In this document: positions 5,999 to 8,983 of the stretch, piece after piece | How positions within the stretch are numbered: position 1 is the first letter of the stretch | How the letters are laid out: each line of letters begins with the position of its first letter | The notes under the pieces: model-generated | Seen by the model: the letters and a program-made list of their open reading frames with translations, nothing else | Database searches by the model: none | Told to the model about the DNA's origin: nothing | Program-made: the position numbers and the translations under genes | From: JANNPJ01 sp031400005 | GTDB taxonomy: Bacteria > Actinomycetota > Actinomycetes > Actinomycetales > Kineosporiaceae | Direction of reading: 5' to 3' | Length of the DNA stretch: 8,983 nucleotides | Assembly: GCA_031400005.1 (NCBI GenBank) | Contig: JANNPJ010000480.1 | Span: forward strand, 1-8,983

Positions 5999-6934
5999 GT
6001 GGAGGAAGGCGCCCAGGATGGCGTGACAGTGACCAGGTACGAAGTGGTCGTTGTCAGCTATCACAGCAGGCCACAGATTGAAGGACTGCTGGCGGGACTG
6101 CCCGCGGACGTTCCGCTGGCGATCGTCGACAATGCCGGCGGCAAGGACGGCCTGGCCGAGCTCGCCGCTGCCCGGCCCAAAACGCGCTATTTGGACGGCG
6201 GCGGCAACGGTTTTGCCCGGGCGGCCAACTTTGGAGCCCGGAGTTCGGCATATGAATATGTGATATTTGTCAACCCGGATGCCCGCCCGACCCAGGCGAA
6301 TCTGGACACTTTGATCGACACCCTGACCGATGAACCACTCCTGGTGTCGAGCGCAGCAACCATGGTTTCGCCCGAAGGTGACGTCGAGATCGGGACCGGC
6401 GGCTGGGAGCCCACCCTGAAACGCGCCGTCATCCACGCAATCGGCCTGCACAAGTTGCTGCCCGAGGCCGGCCTGTTCGCCCGCCCCCGGCCCTACCTGC
6501 CGCTGGCGGTGGAGTGGACCACCGGGGCCTGCATGGCCGTGCGCCTGAGCGCCTTCCTCGGCCTCGGCTGCTTCGACGAGCAGTACTACGTCTACAACGA
6601 AGACATGGCGTTCGGCCGCGTAGCCCGGGAGAAGGGCCTGCGCCAGTCGCTGCGCACCGACGTCCTGGTCCCGCACGCCGCCGGTGGCTCCGGTGCGCCG
6701 AACCTGGAGATGCTGCGTCTGCGTGGAGCGTCGATGGCTCGCTACGTCTCCCAGTACAACCCTCCGAACACTGCACGTCTGATCCGGTTGTGCCTGGCCC
6801 TCGGTTATCTCACCCGGGTGGCCGAACAGCTGGCAGCCCGGAACCGGCCCCGAGCCAAGGAACACTTCAACTACGTCCTGGGCGTCCTGACCGGCAAGGC
6901 CACCGTGGGTGGGAAAGTGGTGATCGGTGGCTGA
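5999..6934 (+). CDS. Glycosyltransferase family 2 (GT-A fold, rhamnosyl/galactofuranosyltransferase-like)
   Basis: From GTG 5999 the protein has 311 residues. It transfers a sugar from a nucleotide donor to a lipid-linked or glycan acceptor at the inner face of the membrane. Motifs in order: EVVVVSYHSR (15-24), IVDNAGG (42-48), GNGFARAANFGA (69-80), VNPDAR (91-96) as the metal/nucleotide DXD-like site, WTTGACMAVR (173-182), FDEQYYVYNEDMAFG (192-206) with Glu201-Asp202 as likely catalytic-base motif, and His226. This pattern fits the WbbL/GlfT1-like part of GT2. No membrane segment is evident. The frame is open to ATG 5906, but codons 5906-5998 lack G/C-rich third positions, while GTG 5999 has AGGAGG 4 bases upstream (5989-5994). 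GTG 6023 is another possible start. It overlaps the next gene by 8 bases, so the two form an operon. Donor and acceptor cannot be read from sequence. Confidence 0.88.
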   Translation: MEEGAQDGVTVTRYEVVVVSYHSRPQIEGLLAGLPADVPLAIVDNAGGKDGLAELAAARPKTRYLDGGGNGFARAANFGARSSAYEYVIFVNPDARPTQANLDTLIDTLTDEPLLVSSAATMVSPEGDVEIGTGGWEPTLKRAVIHAIGLHKLLPEAGLFARPRPYLPLAVEWTTGACMAVRLSAFLGLGCFDEQYYVYNEDMAFGRVAREKGLRQSLRTDVLVPHAAGGSGAPNLEMLRLRGASMARYVSQYNPPNTARLIRLCLALGYLTRVAEQLAARNRPRAKEHFNYVLGVLTGKATVGGKVVIGG

Positions 6935-8423
6935 CACCGGACCGAGAGACCGCAACGCGGATCAACCGAATCACCCGCCGGGGAGCAAGGGTCCGGACCG
7001 TATCCGTCGGATGCCTGGCCGGGCCGACGCGCAGCCGAACGTGAGCTCGTTCGACAGCTACGAAGAGAAGTCGGATCGCCTCCGACTGATGGACGCGATG
7101 CCGGTCAAACCGATCTCCGAACGGGATCGGGTCTACGTCCTGCGAGTCCTGCAGACCCTGCTGGTCGTCACGATTCTCGGCCAGCGGATCCTGGTGCCGA
7201 TCGGCGAGCTCCCGGTCTCCCTGACCTTGATCGCCGCCTTCATCGCGCTCGTGCTGGCTCGGTTGCGCGGCGGTATCCAGTACAACCGGGTGCGCAGCGA
7301 GCTGTACATCGCGGCCGGCGCGGTGATCGCGCTGTGCGCCTGGTTCACCAGTTGGCGCGGGGACAACATCTCGATGAACTCGATGATGCTGCTCCTGGTG
7401 ATCTACCTGCCCTGGGTGTTCTGCGTTTCCCCGCAGTTCCTGGACCTGATGCAGCCGCTGCTGCGCACCTTTGTTCGGCTGATGGTCGGGATCGCCGTGG
7501 TCGGGGCCGGCCAGATGGTCGCCCAGGTGGCCCTCGGCTGGAAGTACGAGGACTACATGGCCGAATGGCTGGGCGACCCGCTGGCCGAGCTCTGGCTGGA
7601 CCAGGGGTACAACACCAACAACCCGATCTCGTTCACCAACCCGGTCATCAAGGCGAACAGCTTCGTGTTCCTGGAGCCGTCGTTCCTCTGCCAGTTCTGC
7701 GCCCTCGCGTTGATCATCTCGCTGTTGCTCCGGGCACCGGCTTGGCAGCCACTGATCCTCGGTATCGGCATGGCGGCAACCCTGTCCGGGACCGGCATCC
7801 TGCTGCTCGCGCTCGGCATCGCCCTGCTGTTCGTCCTGGTCCCGAACCGGATCCGGCCGAGCTACCTGGTGGCTGGGATCGTCGGCCTGGCGATCGTCTT
7901 CAGCACTCCGGCAGCCGATATTTTGCTTGACCGCCGAGATGAGACGTCGCGGTCGGGATCCAGCGGATCGCTGCGATTCGTGCAGCCCTACACCGAGGTG
8001 ACGAAGGGGCTTGCCGAGGATCCCTCCAGATACGTGGTGGGGGCAGGCCCGGGCGCCTCCGACCGGCTGCTGGAGTCTTCGGCCAAGGACGATCAAGGTG
8101 AAGCCGTGGTCTACGGAATCGCACCGAAGATGGCCTTCGAGTACGGCTTCGTTGCCGCCGTCCTGTTCGTCGCCTTCCTCCTGGTGTCGATTCTGCGCGG
8201 GCCACCCCTGCCGGTGCTGCCGACGTCCGTCATCTTCATGATCTTCTTCTTGTCCGGGAGTCTGCTCCAACCTCCGACCATTGTCCTGGCCTGGCTTCTG
8301 ACCAGCATCTGGGGCAAGCCAGTCACCGTTGGCGTATCCGACACCCTCGCGGCGGGCCTGCGCCGACAGCGACAAACCCCGATCACCGTGATGACCGGAA
8401 CGAACCAGACCATCAGCTCCTAG
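6927..8423 (+). CDS. Polytopic membrane protein, Wzy/O-antigen ligase-like polysaccharide polymerase
   Basis: The protein has 498 residues. Residues 1-66 are polar and probably cytoplasmic. They are followed by about eleven or twelve hydrophobic segments (near 72-88, 96-113, 126-143, 151-168, 182-202, 255-270, 275-300, 313-328, 405-422, 433-447 and 450-462). The long loop between about 330 and 400 carries GSLRFVQPY (347-355) and GAGPGASDRLL (372-382); FLEPSFLCQF is at 248-257. A hydrophobic core with one large outer loop containing an SxRF-type motif and a GxGPG motif is typical of Wzy polymerases and WaaL-type ligases, which are otherwise very divergent. It probably joins repeat units outside the membrane. 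GTG 6927 overlaps the glycosyltransferase stop (6934), giving coupled translation. The pairing with a Wzz-like protein across the divergent promoter supports polymerase over ligase. The family is fairly sure, the exact role less so. Confidence 0.75.
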   Translation: MADTGPRDRNADQPNHPPGSKGPDRIRRMPGRADAQPNVSSFDSYEEKSDRLRLMDAMPVKPISERDRVYVLRVLQTLLVVTILGQRILVPIGELPVSLTLIAAFIALVLARLRGGIQYNRVRSELYIAAGAVIALCAWFTSWRGDNISMNSMMLLLVIYLPWVFCVSPQFLDLMQPLLRTFVRLMVGIAVVGAGQMVAQVALGWKYEDYMAEWLGDPLAELWLDQGYNTNNPISFTNPVIKANSFVFLEPSFLCQFCALALIISLLLRAPAWQPLILGIGMAATLSGTGILLLALGIALLFVLVPNRIRPSYLVAGIVGLAIVFSTPAADILLDRRDETSRSGSSGSLRFVQPYTEVTKGLAEDPSRYVVGAGPGASDRLLESSAKDDQGEAVVYGIAPKMAFEYGFVAAVLFVAFLLVSILRGPPLPVLPTSVIFMIFFLSGSLLQPPTIVLAWLLTSIWGKPVTVGVSDTLAAGLRRQRQTPITVMTGTNQTISS

Positions 8424-8433
8424 CGCTTGGCTC

Positions 8434-8457
8434 CTCACCCACCGGGTCCAGGGTGAG
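8434..8457 (+). terminator. Possible weak terminator after the Wzy-like gene
   Basis: CTCACCC (8434-8440) pairs with GGGTGAG (8451-8457), a 7-bp stem with a 10-base loop, 10 bases after the TAG stop. There is no T-run and the stem is short compared with the other two hairpins in this window. Confidence 0.35.
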
Positions 8458-8551
8458 AACCGCTTCCATCTCATCTCGGAGAACCTTGACCGTCGTCAGT
8501 CCGGTCAGCCCGCCCGCGTCCGGCGGTGGCCGCGAACCGATTAAGGACGAC

Positions 8552-8689
8552 GTGACGTCGGTTCGGGCGGCGTTGCGGTCACCGCGCCGACTGCGGGTGG
8601 AGGTCTCGGCCGGGCTGGTCGTGGCGCTGGCTTTGATCCCGGAGGCGATCAGCTTCTCGAGCATCGCCGAGGTGGACCCACAGGTGGGT
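8552..8689 (+). pseudogene. Truncated N-terminus of a SulP-family anion transporter
   Basis: From GTG 8552 (AAGGA 4 bases upstream at 8543-8547) the frame reads a basic leader and then VEVSAGLVVALALIPEAISF followed by SSIAEVDPQVG. This is the very conserved first membrane region of SulP sulfate/bicarbonate permeases, where the next residues should be close to LYASF. Homology ends at about 8689; the same frame then gives an Arg/Pro-rich sequence and runs without a stop into the repeat at the window edge. SulP proteins have about 500 or more residues with 10-14 membrane segments, so this is a remnant of about 46 residues. TTG 8486 (GGAG 4 bases upstream) or GTG 8453 could be earlier in-frame starts. 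The codons are G/C-rich at third positions, so it decayed recently or was cut by a rearrangement. A 252-base antisense frame here is judged a shadow. Confidence 0.72.
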
Positions 8690-8777
8690 CGCCAGCGCCG
8701 AACGTCACCAGCGCCTCGCCGGGCACCTCGGCACCGACCACGACTGAGCCTGACCCGAGGTCTGCACAGCGCACCTG
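8690..8777. other. Unassigned stretch between SulP remnant and repeat-tail gene
   Basis: These 88 bases carry no recognisable gene. A plus frame shifted by one from the SulP frame reads ASAERHQRLAGHLGTDHD and stops at TGA 8745-8747. It could be a leftover C-terminus from an internal deletion of the transporter, but I cannot show that. The opposite strand also reads a short coding-like stretch (VVVGAEVPGEALVTFGAG) of unknown origin. No clear terminator was found for the minus-strand gene that ends at 8778. Confidence 0.4.
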
Positions 8778-8983
8778 CTACTGCGGTTCCCGGGCCAACT
8801 GAGGTGCGTGCTGGTACTGCGGCTGACCTGCGTGTTGGTACTGCGGCTGCTGGTACTGCGGCTGACCTGCCTCCTGCTGGTACTGCGGCTGCTGGTACTG
8901 CGGCTGACCCGCCTCCTGCTGGTACTGCGGCTGCTGGTACTGCGGCTGACCTGCCTCCTGCTGGTACTGCGGCTGCTGGTACT
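8778..8983 (-). CDS. 3' end of a gene encoding a protein with a Tyr/Gln/Pro repeat tail
   Basis: On the minus strand the frame is open from the window edge to TAG at 8780-8778, giving the last 67 residues of a protein that starts beyond the window. It is almost wholly repeat: PQYQQ alternates with PQYQQEAGQ, then degenerates to PQYQHAGQ and PQYQHAPQ, and ends LAREPQ. There are nine tyrosines, each in a QYQ context, no hydrophobic segment and no cysteine, so the tail should be disordered. Silent and conservative differences between copies (GCA/GCG for Ala, CAG/CAA for Gln) favour this frame as the coding one, and the 42-bp period preserves it. The body of the protein is unseen, so no function is assigned. 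The composition recalls the tyrosine- and glutamine-rich tail of the Wzz/BY-kinase-like protein at 3882-5861. Confidence 0.65.
   Translation of the reverse strand, partial: YQQPQYQQEAGQPQYQQPQYQQEAGQPQYQQPQYQQEAGQPQYQQPQYQHAGQPQYQHAPQLAREPQ
8813..8983. repeat. 42-bp tandem repeat array (13-bp core GGTACTGCGGCTG)
   Basis: The core GGTACTGCGGCTG starts at 8813, 8837, 8852, 8879, 8894, 8921, 8936 and 8963, and a partial copy starts at 8978. Spacings alternate 15 and 27 bases after the first unit, a higher-order period of 42 bp (14 codons). The array runs off the window end. Copies nearest the stop codon (left side) are the most diverged. Confidence 0.92.

Noticed and set aside
6867..8474. Minus-strand frame of 535 residues opposite the Wzy-like gene
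   Set aside because: Gln/His/Arg/Asp-rich translation is the typical antisense image of a hydrophobic high-GC gene; the plus strand has the membrane segments.
8413..8664. Minus-strand frame of 83 residues over the SulP remnant
   Set aside because: The plus strand has recognisable SulP sequence here. The end of this frame (EMEAVLTLDPVGEEPSARS) looks somewhat coding-like, but no ribosome site or family supports it.
8813..8983. CRISPR-like array
   Set aside because: Repeats are contiguous, the alternating spacers are themselves repeated, and the period keeps a coding frame; there are no unique spacers.
1..8983. tRNA, rRNA, riboswitch, insertion sequence or phage attachment site
   Set aside because: No cloverleaf, conserved RNA core, transposase frame or terminal inverted repeats were seen on either strand by eye; a covariance-model search was not possible.

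Overview
The window looks like chromosomal DNA of a high-GC Gram-positive bacterium (Actinomycetota). Codon third positions are strongly G/C, GTG starts are common, genes overlap by 4 to 8 bases, and the proteins resemble actinobacterial exopolysaccharide proteins. I cannot name the genus. The theme is synthesis, polymerisation and trimming of a surface polysaccharide.

Layout: (1) Positions 1-1990, plus strand: the 3' end of an unidentified gene, an RmlC-type sugar 3,5-epimerase and a COG4091-type NAD(P)-dependent oxidoreductase with a C-terminal SAF domain. They are joined by ATGA and GTGA stop/start overlaps and look like the end of a sugar-precursor operon. A 13-bp hairpin (2021-2054) closes it and is shared with the convergent gene. 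(2) Positions 2061-5861, minus strand: a membrane-anchored GH26-like glycoside hydrolase and, upstream of it, a Wzz/BY-kinase-like chain-length protein. The 207-bp gap between them holds a 15-bp terminator hairpin, a 15-bp near-match to the BldD (c-di-GMP-responsive) operator consensus, and a weak promoter candidate. (3) Positions 5862-5998: a divergent control region with two copies of the palindrome ACAGNCTGT. (4) Positions 5999-8423, plus strand: a GT2 glycosyltransferase overlapping a polytopic Wzy-like polymerase by 8 bases. (5) Positions 8424-8983: a degraded zone with a SulP anion-transporter N-terminus that stops abruptly, then the 3' end of a minus-strand gene whose product ends in tandem Tyr/Gln/Pro repeats. 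The window ends inside that repeat.

Working model (inference): the first operon makes an unusual nucleotide sugar. The GT2 enzyme adds a sugar to a lipid-linked intermediate, the Wzy-like protein polymerises repeat units outside the membrane under control of the Wzz-like protein, and the GH26-like enzyme trims or releases the chain. No Wzx flippase or priming transferase is visible here. The most notable points are a Wzz/BY-kinase that has lost the Walker A lysine but keeps a tyrosine-rich tail, a DXR-like (DRL) family oxidoreductase placed in a sugar operon, the BldD-like box, and an unrecognised Tyr/Gln repeat tail at the right edge.
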